Assembly (NCBI GenBank): GCA_964650405.1
Contig: CAZYTO010000138.1
Span: 1-14,744 of the forward strand
Reading direction: 5' to 3'
From: CAZYTO01 sp964650405
GTDB lineage: Bacteria; Acidobacteriota; Thermoanaerobaculia; Gp7-AA8
Length of the DNA: 14,744 bases
Below, piece by piece: positions 1 to 7,750 of the stretch (position 1 is the first letter of the stretch; each line of letters begins with the position of its first letter). A program made the position numbers and the translations under genes. The notes beneath the pieces are model-generated. The model was not told the DNA's origin, did no database searches, and saw only the letters and a program-made list of their open reading frames with translations.

Positions 1-2
1 CG

Positions 3-3000
3 GCGGGCGGCAGCGTCACCCTCCTCGCCGACGGCACCTTCATCTACACGCCGAAGGCGAACCCGGGAGGGGCGGCCATCACCACGGACTCCTTCACGTA
101 CACGGTCAGCAGCAACACCGGCGGCGTGGCGGCGGTCAACTCGGCGGCTGGCACGGTCACGCTGAACCTGGCCGGCCGTGTGTGGTACGTGAAGAACAAC
201 GGTGGCGGCAGCAACGGCCAGTCGCAGTCACCCTTCACGACGCTGGCCGCGGCGGCCGGCGCGTCGCTGGCCAACGACATCATCTTCGTCTACAACGGCG
301 ACGGCACGAACACCGGCCAGAACGCCGGCATCACCCTCAAGAGCGGCCAGCAGCTCCTCGGCGAGATCAACGGTTTGACAGTCAACGCCCAGGCCCTCGT
401 GGCCGTCGGCAGCCGGCCCACCATCGGAAACAGCGGAGGCGACGGCGTCACTGTCCCGGCCACCGCGGGCAGCCTGACCGGCGTCTTCATCAAGGGTCTG
501 TCCGTGGCCGGTACGGCCAACGGCATCAACATCAGCTCCTCAGGCGCGAACACCCTCACGGCGACGGTCGACAACGTCACCGTCAACAACGCCACGGCGA
601 ACAACGGCATCAAGGTGGCCGCGGGCAGCTCCGGGACGTCGACGGTCACGGTGCAGAACAGCACGGTCAGCGCCGCCACGCAGAACGGCATCGACGCGCA
701 GCAGACGGTGGCCGGCACACTGGTGCTGAGCATCAACAACGACACCGTGACGGCCACCGGCACCGGCATCAACGTCAACGGCACCGGCAGCACGAGCACC
801 ACCATCACCGACTTCTCGAACAACACAGTCAACGGCAACACCGGCGGCAGCGGCATCACGGTCACGAGCGCGACCTTCGACGCCATCCCGGGCACTCTGG
901 CCTTCGACACGGTCTCTGGCGGTACGACGGTGATCGGGTCGGCGGGCAACGGGGTCGGCGCGGCGGGCATGGTGCTCACCACGGTGAAGGGTGACCTGAA
1001 CTTCACCGATCTCGACATCGTCAGCAGCAATGGCGCTGGTCTCTTCGCCTCGAGCGCCGCAGCCTTCAACGCCGGCACCGGTACCGGCTTCCGGATTGCG
1101 GTGAGCGCAGGTGTGGCCACGCTCGATGCGACGAACGGGCCGGCTGCCGACCTGAACACGGTCACAGCCAACCTGCCGTTCAACACGATCAAGAGCGCCA
1201 ACAGCGCCTCGACCGGCGTCTCGCTCGTCACCGTGCCGGGTACCTTCACGGCGGGGGTGGGGAGCTCGATCACGAACGCTTCGACCACCGACTTCAGCGT
1301 CAACGGCAGCAATGCCACGGTGACCTACGCTGGCACGATCACGGATACGACAGGCCGCCTGGTTCAGATCCAGAACACCACGGGTGGCACGAAGTCCTTC
1401 AGCGGCCGTATCAACGAACGCGGCAGCGGGAACGGTCAGGGAATCCCGCGCCCCAGCAACACCGGCCGCCAGCTTTTCCGCCAAGCGAACAACGGAAATC
1501 CAAGCNNNNNNNNNNCCGGCTGGCTGAATGTACAGATCACACAGGGTGGCCAGCAGTCCTTAAGCGGCGTGATCAGCGAAAGCGGCAGCGGGACCGGTCA
1601 GGGAATCTCGCTCACCAGCAACACAGGCGCCACGATCAACTTCAGTGCGCAGCTCGCGCTGAGCACGGGCGCCAACCCAGCCTTCACCGCGACGGGCGGC
1701 GGCACGGTATCGGCCACCGACACGACCAGCACCATCGTCACGACGACCGGTACCGCCCTGAACGTGACGGACACCATCGGCGCCGGCAACCTGAAGTTCC
1801 GCAGCATCAGCGCCGGAACCGCCGCCAGCGGTCCGGCGAACGCGATCACTCTCAATGGCACCGGCGGGGGCAGCCTGATCGTCTCGGGAACGGGCGGCGC
1901 CGGTACGGGCGGCACGATTCAGAAGACGAGCGGCAACGCCATCTCGCTCACGAGCACGACGGGCGTCGACCTGTCGTTCATGAACATCCAGAACAGCTCG
2001 GCGGGAGCGATCAGCGGCACGAGCGTGAACGGCTTCTCGCTCACCAGTTGCTCGATCACCGGAAACGTGGGGGGCGTCAACGACGGCCAGACGGCCGCCG
2101 TCATCCTCACCGACACGACCAACGCGGTTGCCTTCGTCAGTGACACGGTCACCGGTACGACCGGCGTGAACGCCTTCAACGCCGAGCTGCATGCCAGTGC
2201 CGCCTCGACGGCGGCGATCACTACGCTCACCGTTACCGGCGGCTCGTACAGCAACAGTGGCCAGAATGGCGGGTTCCTGATCGACGCGAAGAACACCTCG
2301 AAGGTCGGCGCGGCCTTCTTCAGCGGGGTCAACTTCTCCAACAACTTCTCGAAGGGCCTGCAGATGTCGCAGAACGACAACTCCGTCCTTGGGGACAGCA
2401 CCACGGCTCCGCTTGCAGGTTGGGGTGGACCTCCCAACGGTTCCATCACGATCACCGGTTGTACGTTCGTCGGCAACAACGTCGCCGCGGAGCTCGATGG
2501 TGGGACGGGCGCCGCGGGTGCGAGTGGCAGCACGTATTACCGCTTCGTCAACAACGGCACCGCTCTCAATCCCATCATCGGTATTCCGGTCACGACACCG
2601 GGAACGGGCAGCAGCCACGCCCTGGTCTTCGCCAACGGCTCGGATAGCGGAGGTGGAACCTACAAGGCGTTGATCTCCGGCAACTTCCTCGGCAGCGCGA
2701 CACAGGTCGCTTCCGGCAAGGGCAACGGCATGCGTATCTTCATGCAGGGGCAGCAGACCTCCACCGTCACGGTCCTGAACAACTCCGTGCTGAACTGCCC
2801 CATCGGCCGGGGAATCGAGGTGTCAGAGCTTGGCCGTCCGGGCGCGGGTTTTGGGCAGACCGTGCTCAACATCAAGCTCACCGGCAACACGGTCAATCCG
2901 ATGGACAGCACCGGGTTCCCGCTGTACGCGATCTACGTCGGTGCCGACACTCAGGGCACGGGCACATCGGGCTCGAACGTCGCGGCAGAGATTCATGGCA

Positions 3001-3254
3001 ACACGGTGCCGACGCCGGCAAACGGCGCGTGCGACACGCAGTGCTCGGGCACTTCGGCCACCGCCATGATTGCCTACGAGACTGTGTCAGGAGCAACCGG
3101 AACCCATACCGGAACGCTCTTCCAGACCGGCCCGGGCGGCTCGGTGAGTGCGGACATTGCGGCGACCAACACGGGCACCGCCGGCAAGAACTGCGCTTAC
3201 GTCAACGGCGGGTCGCTGACGTTGGTGGGCGTGGCGCCGCCGACCGTGCCTTGA
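3..3254 (+). CDS. Giant secreted beta-helix protein, paralog 1 (5' end outside window)
   Basis: The frame is open from the left edge, so the true start lies upstream. The GTG at 126 is internal: the residues before it (DGTFIYTP, DSFTYTV) are the end of a cadherin-like/VCBS-type module. Next comes WYVKNN (about 183), with PFTTL and LKSGQQLLGE, the usual opening of a parallel beta-helix. A long Ser/Thr/Gly/Asn-rich region with short repeated strands follows (for example GTIQKTSGNAISLTS near 1912). The last ~300 residues (QGQQTSTVTV, GRGIEVSELGRPG, YAIYVGADTQGTGTSG, AEIHGNTVP) closely match the end of the gene at 8929-12402, so the two are paralogs. No membrane anchor, LPXTG motif, autotransporter barrel or dockerin is visible at the C-terminus. 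The family suggests an exported adhesin or surface structural protein; substrate and export route are unknown. A 10-N gap at 1506-1515 interrupts it, and the residues just before the gap look corrupted. It stops at TGA 3252-3254. Confidence 0.85.
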   Translation, partial: AGGSVTLLADGTFIYTPKANPGGAAITTDSFTYTVSSNTGGVAAVNSAAGTVTLNLAGRVWYVKNNGGGSNGQSQSPFTTLAAAAGASLANDIIFVYNGDGTNTGQNAGITLKSGQQLLGEINGLTVNAQALVAVGSRPTIGNSGGDGVTVPATAGSLTGVFIKGLSVAGTANGINISSSGANTLTATVDNVTVNNATANNGIKVAAGSSGTSTVTVQNSTVSAATQNGIDAQQTVAGTLVLSINNDTVTATGTGINVNGTGSTSTTITDFSNNTVNGNTGGSGITVTSATFDAIPGTLAFDTVSGGTTVIGSAGNGVGAAGMVLTTVKGDLNFTDLDIVSSNGAGLFASSAAAFNAGTGTGFRIAVSAGVATLDATNGPAADLNTVTANLPFNTIKSANSASTGVSLVTVPGTFTAGVGSSITNASTTDFSVNGSNATVTYAGTITDTTGRLVQIQNTTGGTKSFSGRINERGSGNGQGIPRPSNTGRQLFRQANNGNPSXXXXGWLNVQITQGGQQSLSGVISESGSGTGQGISLTSNTGATINFSAQLALSTGANPAFTATGGGTVSATDTTSTIVTTTGTALNVTDTIGAGNLKFRSISAGTAASGPANAITLNGTGGGSLIVSGTGGAGTGGTIQKTSGNAISLTSTTGVDLSFMNIQNSSAGAISGTSVNGFSLTSCSITGNVGGVNDGQTAAVILTDTTNAVAFVSDTVTGTTGVNAFNAELHASAASTAAITTLTVTGGSYSNSGQNGGFLIDAKNTSKVGAAFFSGVNFSNNFSKGLQMSQNDNSVLGDSTTAPLAGWGGPPNGSITITGCTFVGNNVAAELDGGTGAAGASGSTYYRFVNNGTALNPIIGIPVTTPGTGSSHALVFANGSDSGGGTYKALISGNFLGSATQVASGKGNGMRIFMQGQQTSTVTVLNNSVLNCPIGRGIEVSELGRPGAGFGQTVLNIKLTGNTVNPMDSTGFPLYAIYVGADTQGTGTSGSNVAAEIHGNTVPTPANGACDTQCSGTSATAMIAYETVSGATGTHTGTLFQTGPGGSVSADIAATNTGTAGKNCAYVNGGSLTLVGVAPPTVP
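1506..1515. other. Assembly gap (10 N) inside paralog 1, with overlapping flanks
   Basis: Ten Ns. The sequence before the gap (about 1354-1505) aligns, offset by about 162 bases, with the sequence after it (about 1516-1667). Both contain the blocks cggcagcggg and ggtcagggaatc, and both encode a GG-x-SFSG-like strand. Each copy degrades toward its own contig end. The simplest reading is two contig ends covering the same ~150 bp, left unmerged. Confidence 0.8.
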
Positions 3255-3270
3255 TTCTTCGGAAGCATGA

Positions 3271-3311
3271 GACCGGGACCGCGAAGGCGTTCCCGGTCGC
3301 GATGTTCTTCA
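3271..3311 (+). terminator. Probable rho-independent terminator after paralog 1
   Basis: gaccggga (3271-3278) pairs perfectly with tcccggtc (3291-3298). The stem can extend inward with cgc/gcg around a small loop. A moderately T-rich stretch (ttcttcattt) follows. It lies 17 bases after the stop codon of the giant gene. Confidence 0.65.
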
Positions 3312-3312
3312 T

Positions 3313-3340
3313 TTGAGACAAAGGTGTGGTGAGATACACT
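3313..3340 (+). promoter_or_regulatory. Candidate sigma-70-type promoter for the collar operon
   Basis: TTGAGA (3313-3318) and TACACT (3335-3340) are separated by 16 bases. The -35 box has one mismatch and the -10 box two mismatches to the E. coli consensus. It lies between the upstream terminator and the first collar gene and would give a leader of about 160 nt. This is prediction from sequence only; the organism's consensus is not known. Confidence 0.4.
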
Positions 3341-3360
3341 TACGGCGGTCCAGTCCAGTA

Positions 3361-3391
3361 ACATTCCCGCTCGGTCACTGGTCCGGAATGT
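3361..3391. promoter_or_regulatory. Inverted repeat in the leader of the collar operon
   Basis: acattcc (3361-3367) and ggaatgt (3385-3391) are perfect 7-base inverted arms around 17 bases. A purine-rich run (about 3401-3424) follows, and the first start codon lies about 120 bases further on. It could be a leader hairpin or a protein binding site. Apart from these elements and the promoter candidate, I see nothing coding in 3255-3509. Confidence 0.35.
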
Positions 3392-3509
3392 GATTCGGTT
3401 GAAGAGAGAGACGAGAGAGGAGCGGGCCGTTTTCCGTCCAGCTCAGCAGACTCATCCCGGTATCGACGCGTATCCCGATTGACATGGCAAGAATGAAAAG
3501 GGAGGCACA

Positions 3510-4013
3510 ATGGCAGAACCATTTCTCAGCGAGATCAGGATCATGAGTTTCGGGTTCCCTCCAAAGGGTTGGGCTCTCTGCGACGGACAGCTCCTGCCGA
3601 TCAACCAGAACCAGGCGCTGTTCTCGCTCCTCGGCACGACCTACGGTGGCGACGGCCGGGTCAACTTTGGCCTGCCCGACCTGCAGGGGAGAGCGCCCAT
3701 GCACATGGGCGGCGGCCACACGCTCGGTGAGCGAGGTGGAGAGCAGGGGCACACGCTCTCCATCTCCGAGATTCCGACGCACGTCCACACGCTCAACGGG
3801 TCGAGTGCGACTGGTACGGCACCCGTTCCCGTCAACGCGTTTTCTGGTGTCGCGGCCGAGCAGCCGTACCTTGCGCCCGACAACAACCTCGTTGCGCTCA
3901 ACCCCGCATCGATTCCCAATGTCGGAGGCAGCCAGGCCCACCTGAACATGCAGCCGTTCCTGGTGCTCAACTTCTCGATCGCCCTGCAGGGCATTTTCCC
4001 GAGCCAGACCTAG
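3510..4013 (+). CDS. Tail-collar domain protein 1 (microcystin-dependent/MdpB-type)
   Basis: A 167-residue protein of the phage tail-collar family (Collar, Pfam PF07484), here in its chromosomal MdpB-like form. The N-terminal signature is clear: EIRIMSFGFPPKGWALCDGQ (residues 8-27), then ALFSLLGTTYGGDG (36-49) and FGLPDLQGRAPMH (53-65). IPTHVH (88-93) supplies the HxH motif (H91, H93), which in T4 gp12 coordinates a metal at the trimer axis. The end (QPFLVLNFSIALQGIFPSQT, 148-167) is the conserved C-terminal strand region. No signal peptide is visible. AAGGGAGG (3498-3505), 4 bases upstream, fixes the ATG. It is the first gene of a three-gene operon. Family assignment is firm; the cellular role (fibre or adhesive surface structure) is inference. 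Confidence 0.93.
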   Translation: MAEPFLSEIRIMSFGFPPKGWALCDGQLLPINQNQALFSLLGTTYGGDGRVNFGLPDLQGRAPMHMGGGHTLGERGGEQGHTLSISEIPTHVHTLNGSSATGTAPVPVNAFSGVAAEQPYLAPDNNLVALNPASIPNVGGSQAHLNMQPFLVLNFSIALQGIFPSQT

Positions 4014-4029
4014 AAAGGAGGACGAAGAC

Positions 4030-4533
4030 ATGGCACAACCTTACGTTGGAGAAATCCGCATGTTCGCCGGCAACTTCGCCCCCGCCGGATGGATGTTCTG
4101 CGAGGGGCAGTTGCTTCCCATCTCCGAGTACGAAACGCTGTTCAACCTCATCGGCACGACTTACGGCGGCGACGGGCAGTCGACCTTCGCCCTTCCCGAC
4201 CTGCGCGGACGCATTCCCCTGCACTTCGGCAACGGCTTCACTCTTGCCGAGACGGGAGGGGTGGAGACGGTCACCCTGACCGTCTCGCAGATCCCTGCCC
4301 ATAGCCATGCCTTGCTCGGTACGTCGAGCGGCGCGACAGCGACGTCGCCGGCCAACGACGTCTATGCGCAGTCACTGACCGTCTCGTTCTACAATTCGGG
4401 CACACCGAACGCCGCGATGGCCCCCGGAACGGGCGGCAGTACGGGCGGCAGTCAGCCCCACGACAACTTCCAGCCGTACCTCTGCGTGGACTTCATCATT
4501 TCGCTCTTCGGGATCTTCCCGTCGCAGACCTAG
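4030..4533 (+). CDS. Tail-collar domain protein 2
   Basis: A 167-residue paralog of its upstream neighbour, equal in length and colinear in motifs: EIRMFAGNFAPAGWMFCEGQ (residues 8-27), LIGTTYGGDG (40-49), FALPDLRGRIPLH (53-65), HSH (91-93) and a QPYLCVDFIISLFGIFPSQT tail (148-167). The region between HxH and the tail (about 98-140) differs most from the neighbours and is rich in Gly, Ser and Thr; in fibre proteins this is where specificity would vary. AAAGGAGG (4014-4021) begins directly after the upstream stop and sits 8 bases before the ATG, indicating translation from one polycistronic message. No signal peptide or membrane segment is seen. The product may trimerise with itself or with its neighbours. 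Confidence 0.93.
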   Translation: MAQPYVGEIRMFAGNFAPAGWMFCEGQLLPISEYETLFNLIGTTYGGDGQSTFALPDLRGRIPLHFGNGFTLAETGGVETVTLTVSQIPAHSHALLGTSSGATATSPANDVYAQSLTVSFYNSGTPNAAMAPGTGGSTGGSQPHDNFQPYLCVDFIISLFGIFPSQT

Positions 4534-4546
4534 GAGGACATGGAAT

Positions 4547-5071
4547 ATGGATCCGTTCGTAGCTGAAATCCGCATCTTCCCGTTCAACTTCGCCCCGAAG
4601 GGCTGGGCGTTCTGCGATGGCCAGATTCTGCCGCTCTCCCAGAACACCGCCCTCTTCTCGCTCCTCGGCACTACCTATGGCGGCGACGGCAAGTCCAATT
4701 TCGCCCTTCCCAACATGCAGGGCAATGTGCCGATGCATCCCGGTCAGGGGCCCGGACTGTCGTTGCACGACCTCGGCGAGACCGGTGGCTCCGACACCGT
4801 GACCCTGCTGGAGTCGGAGATCCCGGCACACTCCCACACGACGCAGGCCTTCGCCGCGGTCGGGAATCGCACTACGCCCGCCGGGAACGCCATTTCTCGC
4901 GTCACCGGTTCGACGCCGTTTGTTCCGGCCTCTCCGCCGCCGGCGACTGTGCAGTTCAGCGGCAACTCCATCGCTCCCGCCGGCGGCGATCAACCCCACA
5001 ACAACCTTCAGCCGTACCTGACCCTCAACTTCTGTATCGCCTTGCAGGGCGTCTATCCGCCCCGCACGTAA
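4547..5071 (+). CDS. Tail-collar domain protein 3
   Basis: The 174-residue third collar paralog: EIRIFPFNFAPKGWAFCDGQ (residues 7-26), ALFSLLGTTYGGDG (35-48), FALPNMQGNVPMH (52-64), HSH (95-97) and LQPYLTLNFCIALQGVYPP (154-172). It carries a longer variable segment (about 98-150) and an extra loop around residues 65-76 compared with the other two. AGGAGG (4532-4537) overlaps the TAG of the upstream gene and lies 9 bases before the ATG at 4547. The ATG at 4540 opens only a very short frame, so 4547 is the start. This is the last gene of the operon, and a strong hairpin follows. No phage morphogenesis gene is nearby, so this is a chromosomal collar locus rather than a tail module. Confidence 0.93.
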   Translation: MDPFVAEIRIFPFNFAPKGWAFCDGQILPLSQNTALFSLLGTTYGGDGKSNFALPNMQGNVPMHPGQGPGLSLHDLGETGGSDTVTLLESEIPAHSHTTQAFAAVGNRTTPAGNAISRVTGSTPFVPASPPPATVQFSGNSIAPAGGDQPHNNLQPYLTLNFCIALQGVYPPRT

Positions 5072-5093
5072 CGATTCTCATCCGAAGTTCCGC

Positions 5094-5133
5094 GATCGAG
5101 CCGCACGGCAGTCCGTGCGGCTCGATCCGTTTC
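5094..5133 (+). terminator. Strong rho-independent terminator closing the collar operon
   Basis: A perfect 15-bp stem: gatcgagccgcacgg (5094-5108) pairs with ccgtgcggctcgatc (5113-5127), with a CAGT loop and a short T-containing tail (cgtttct). It begins 22 bases after the stop of the third collar gene. Confidence 0.9.
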
Positions 5134-5212
5134 TACAGGGTGAAGGAAAAGCTGGGCCGCCCGACCGTCGATAGGAATGTGGAGAGAGACTCCGGAAACG
5201 TCGCCGCCGCGC

Positions 5213-5245
5213 GGGGGCGGGGCCCGGGGGCGGGCCGGGAGGGGG
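5213..5245 (+). other. G-tract cluster (potential G-quadruplex) in a gene-free stretch
   Basis: Six runs of three or more G (5213-5217, 5219-5222, 5226-5230, 5232-5234, 5237-5239, 5241-5245) lie within 33 bases, separated by 1-3 bases. This fits the usual G3+N1-7 quadruplex pattern. It lies in the 413-base region 5072-5484 between the collar operon and paralog 2. That region otherwise holds only the terminator at its start and the promoter near its end; small reading frames there (for example 5140-5382) show no recognisable protein. Confidence 0.6.
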
Positions 5246-5350
5246 CCGTTTCGACTCCCGTGCCGGCGCTTGTTGACTCCTGTCTGCTCATGTTGACGAG
5301 GATCACGGCGGCAGCAGCTCGTCTATGCGTCAATATGTGTCATTCCGAGG

Positions 5351-5379
5351 TGGACAACGGGCGGTCCCGTTGCTATCTT
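5351..5379 (+). promoter_or_regulatory. Promoter of giant paralog 2 with an inverted-repeat spacer
   Basis: TGGACA (5351-5356) and TATCTT (5374-5379) are 17 bases apart, and TGC just before the -10 gives an extended -10 form. The spacer contains a perfect 7-base inverted repeat, caacggg (5355-5361) and cccgttg (5366-5372), around CGGT. This is where a repressor or an activator that remodels the spacer could bind. The predicted transcript start is near 5387, about 98 nt before the chosen ATG. Confidence 0.55.
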
Positions 5380-5484
5380 TAACTCAGGGTTCCCGCTCCA
5401 GATTCTTTTCCGCAGGTGCGTCATAACCGAGGGGTCTCGGGCCTTCGTCTCATGGTGAAGCGTCCGATGAACAGGAGAGGTGTC

Positions 5485-5736
5485 ATGCGTCGAATCGCCC
5501 GCGAGCTGTTCCCCGTCCTGCTAATCCTGTTGTTCGCGCTGCCCGCCCTGGCGAGCAACGTCACCGTCAACGGCACCGTCAACTTCAGTGCCCTCGACGG
5601 CGGCCCGGACGACCAGGACCACGTCGTCAACGGTGTCTTCACCGTGAACGGCGACCTGATCGTGAACGGCACGATCAACTGCAACGACGACGGTCCGGGC
5701 AGCAGCTCCGCCTGCAGCATGAAGTTCGCCGTCTCC
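5485..5736 (+). CDS. Giant secreted repeat protein, paralog 2: segment 1 (signal peptide)
   Basis: This is the N-terminus of the giant gene that continues to 12402. ATG 5485 is preferred because AGGAGAGG (5473-5480) lies 4 bases upstream; ATG 5467, ATG 5452 and GTG 5416 are in frame but would add a basic extension. From 5485 the protein starts with a textbook signal peptide: MRRIARE, a hydrophobic core FPVLLILLFALP and an ALA cleavage site (residues 21-23), with mature SNVTVNG after it. There is no lipobox cysteine. The mature part repeats short V-N-G strands (TVNGTVNF, FTVNGDLIVNGTI), the start of a beta-solenoid. The reading runs into the 10-N gap at 5737; the TAG at 5752 in this frame is meaningless because the gap length is arbitrary. 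Confidence 0.85.
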
Positions 5737-5746
5737 NNNNNNNNNN
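5737..5746. other. Assembly gap (10 N) inside paralog 2
   Basis: Ten Ns. The reading frame differs on the two sides, as expected for a placeholder gap. The first bases of the right-hand contig (about 5747-5775) are of doubtful quality and may overlap the left-hand end weakly, but I cannot align them convincingly. Confidence 0.8.
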
Positions 5747-5747
5747 G

Positions 5748-7649
5748 GTCGTAGGAGTAAGGTCCGCGCGCCCCGGCAACGTCGTCAGAATCGCGGGCGG
5801 CGCCATCTCCGCCGCGAACAGGCGCGGCACGGGCAACGGCGGCGACGTCACCATCAACGCCGGCGGCAGCGTCACCATCCACGGTCCCGCTTCCGCTCTG
5901 GCCGGTGCCGTGATCTCCACCGCTGCCCAGGGCTCCGCCACCGGTAACGGCGGCGCCATCACCATCTCCAGCGGCGGGCCTTCGACCTACGAAGCCGGCA
6001 CCGTCGTCAGTTCCGCCAGCAAGGGGAACGCGGCCGGGAAGATCCAGCTCACCTCCGGCGGCAGCATGACCGTTTCCGGCCTCGTCGCCGCAGGTGCCAC
6101 CTCCACGCTGCTGGCGACGCGGCAGACCGGCGACATCCTGGACGGCGCCAGCGGCCATCAGCAGGGCGGCGAGATCCGCGTGCAGTCGACGTCGGTCTTC
6201 GAGCCCTCCGTCCTGATCACGTCGAGCGCCACCATCGCCTCCCAGGGTAAGACCATCGGCGCGGGACCCGTCACCATCGAAGGCTGCGGCGTGATCATTC
6301 GCGGCCTGGTGGCCTCTATCGCCAACGACGATGCCGCTACCCGCGTGGTGGTGCGCTCGGGCAAGGGCATCACCGTCGACGCCACCGACCTCGGTGTGAG
6401 CGCCGGCGGCACGCACCTCGGCCACCTGCGCGCGGACGCCACCAGCGGGGGCGCGGCCTCGAAGCGCCTCGACCTCTTCGCTGCCGACGCGATCGAGATC
6501 GACGGCCCCGATCCTGCTCTCAGCTCCATCTATGCCGCCAGCAGCGCTCCGAACGCCACCGACACCGGCGTGGCAGGCGGTTCCATTCGGGCCATTTCCC
6601 TCCGCGGGACGGTGACCGGCAGCGGCCGCGTCTTCCTGGCCGGCCAGAACGCCGGTCACAACACCGGCGGCTCGATCGACGTCTCCAGCAAGGGGACCGT
6701 CACCCTCGACCACGGCACGCTCTCCGCTGTGGGCGACTTTACCAAGTTGCTCAACGATGCCGCCGGCGGGCACATCACGGCGCGCTCACACTCGGGCAAC
6801 GTGAGCTGGGTCCTGGGCGTGGGCGACGTTCGTCCGGTCGGCGCTGGCGCTTCCGGAGTGGCCGCGCAGGGCACCATCGCCCTGACGGCCTGCGGAACGG
6901 TCTCTACCTCCGGCACCACCTTCCCCACCAACGGACCTTCCGTCGGTGTCTTCCCGACCATCACCACAGGGAGTTGCTCGCCTGCGGCGCCGTCGCTGCC
7001 GGTGGGTGAGCCGGCCCTGCCGATCTGCTGCAACATCATCACCATCACCAATCCGTCGGTGACCAGCGGTCCGGCCGGCGTTCCCTTCAGCCAGACCTTT
7101 ACGCAGACGGGAGCCATCGGCACGGCGACGTTCTCGCTGGCCAGCGGTTCGCTGCCTGCCGGCCTCACGCTCTCCACAAGCGGCGTCCTCTCCGGCACCC
7201 CGACCGTGGTCGGCAGCTTCCCCATCACCGTCCTCGTTACCGACTCGCAGGGTTGCACCGGCATCAGCCCCACGTACAACCTGCAGATCACCTGTCCGAA
7301 CATCATCGTCACCAACCCGGCCGTCACGAGCGGCGTGGCCGCCGCGCCGTTCAGCCAGACCTTCACCGAGAGCGGTGGGGTGGGGACGACGACGTTCTCG
7401 CTGGCCAGCGGCACGCTGCCGGCCGGCCTGACCCTCGCCTCCAACGGTACGCTGTCCGGAACCCCGACCCAGACGGGCACGTTCTCCATCACGGTCAAGG
7501 CCACCGACGCGAACGGCTGCACCGGCACCGGGGCGCTGTACACGCTGACCATCACCTGCCAGACCATCACCGTCACCAACCCGGCCGTCTCGAGCGGTGT
7601 GGCCGGGACGCCGTTCAGCCAGACGTTCACGCAGAGCGGCGGCATCGGT
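5748..7649 (+). CDS. Giant repeat protein, paralog 2: segment 2 (beta-solenoid, He_PIG units 1-3)
   Basis: This stretch is open on both sides with no start of its own, so it is the continuation of the signal-peptide segment. The first ~400 residues are a Gly/Ala/Ser/Thr-rich solenoid with recurring short strands (GNGGDVTINAGGSVTI, GNGGAITISSGGPST, GGEIRVQST, GTVTLDHGTL). It resembles filamentous-haemagglutinin-like or polymorphic outer-surface beta-solenoids. Sequence of the type PSLPVGEPALPICCN then leads into Ig-like He_PIG units with the motifs ITNPSVTSG, FSQTFTQTGAIGTATF, LPAGLTLSTSG and SGTPTVVGSFPITV. Two complete units and the first third of a third precede the 100-N gap. The segment should be extracellular; binding target unknown. 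Confidence 0.82.
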
Positions 7650-7749
7650 NNNNNNNNNNNNNNNNNNNNNNNNNNNNNNNNNNNNNNNNNNNNNNNNNNN
7701 NNNNNNNNNNNNNNNNNNNNNNNNNNNNNNNNNNNNNNNNNNNNNNNNN
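7650..7749. other. Assembly gap (100 N) flanked by an exact 55-bp duplicate
   Basis: The 55 bases before the gap (7595-7649) are identical to the 55 bases after it (7750-7804). Such flanks are expected where a repeat breaks a de Bruijn graph and both contigs carry the same end k-mer. Collapsing the two copies joins the He_PIG motif seamlessly in frame. Alternatively, whole units are missing. Confidence 0.9.
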
Positions 7750-7750
7750 C

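Noticed and set aside
126..128. GTG start of paralog 1
   Set aside because: The frame is open to the left edge and encodes a cadherin-like module fragment before this codon; no ribosome site precedes it.
3510..5071. Prophage or phage tail module
   Set aside because: Collar domains are the only phage-like element. There is no baseplate, tube, capsid, integrase, lysis gene or attachment site in the window, and similar collar genes occur in ordinary chromosomes.
5416..5754. Short 112-residue gene ending at TAG 5752
   Set aside because: The stop lies beyond a 10-N placeholder, so its frame is arbitrary. The next contig is open in a frame that continues the beta-solenoid.
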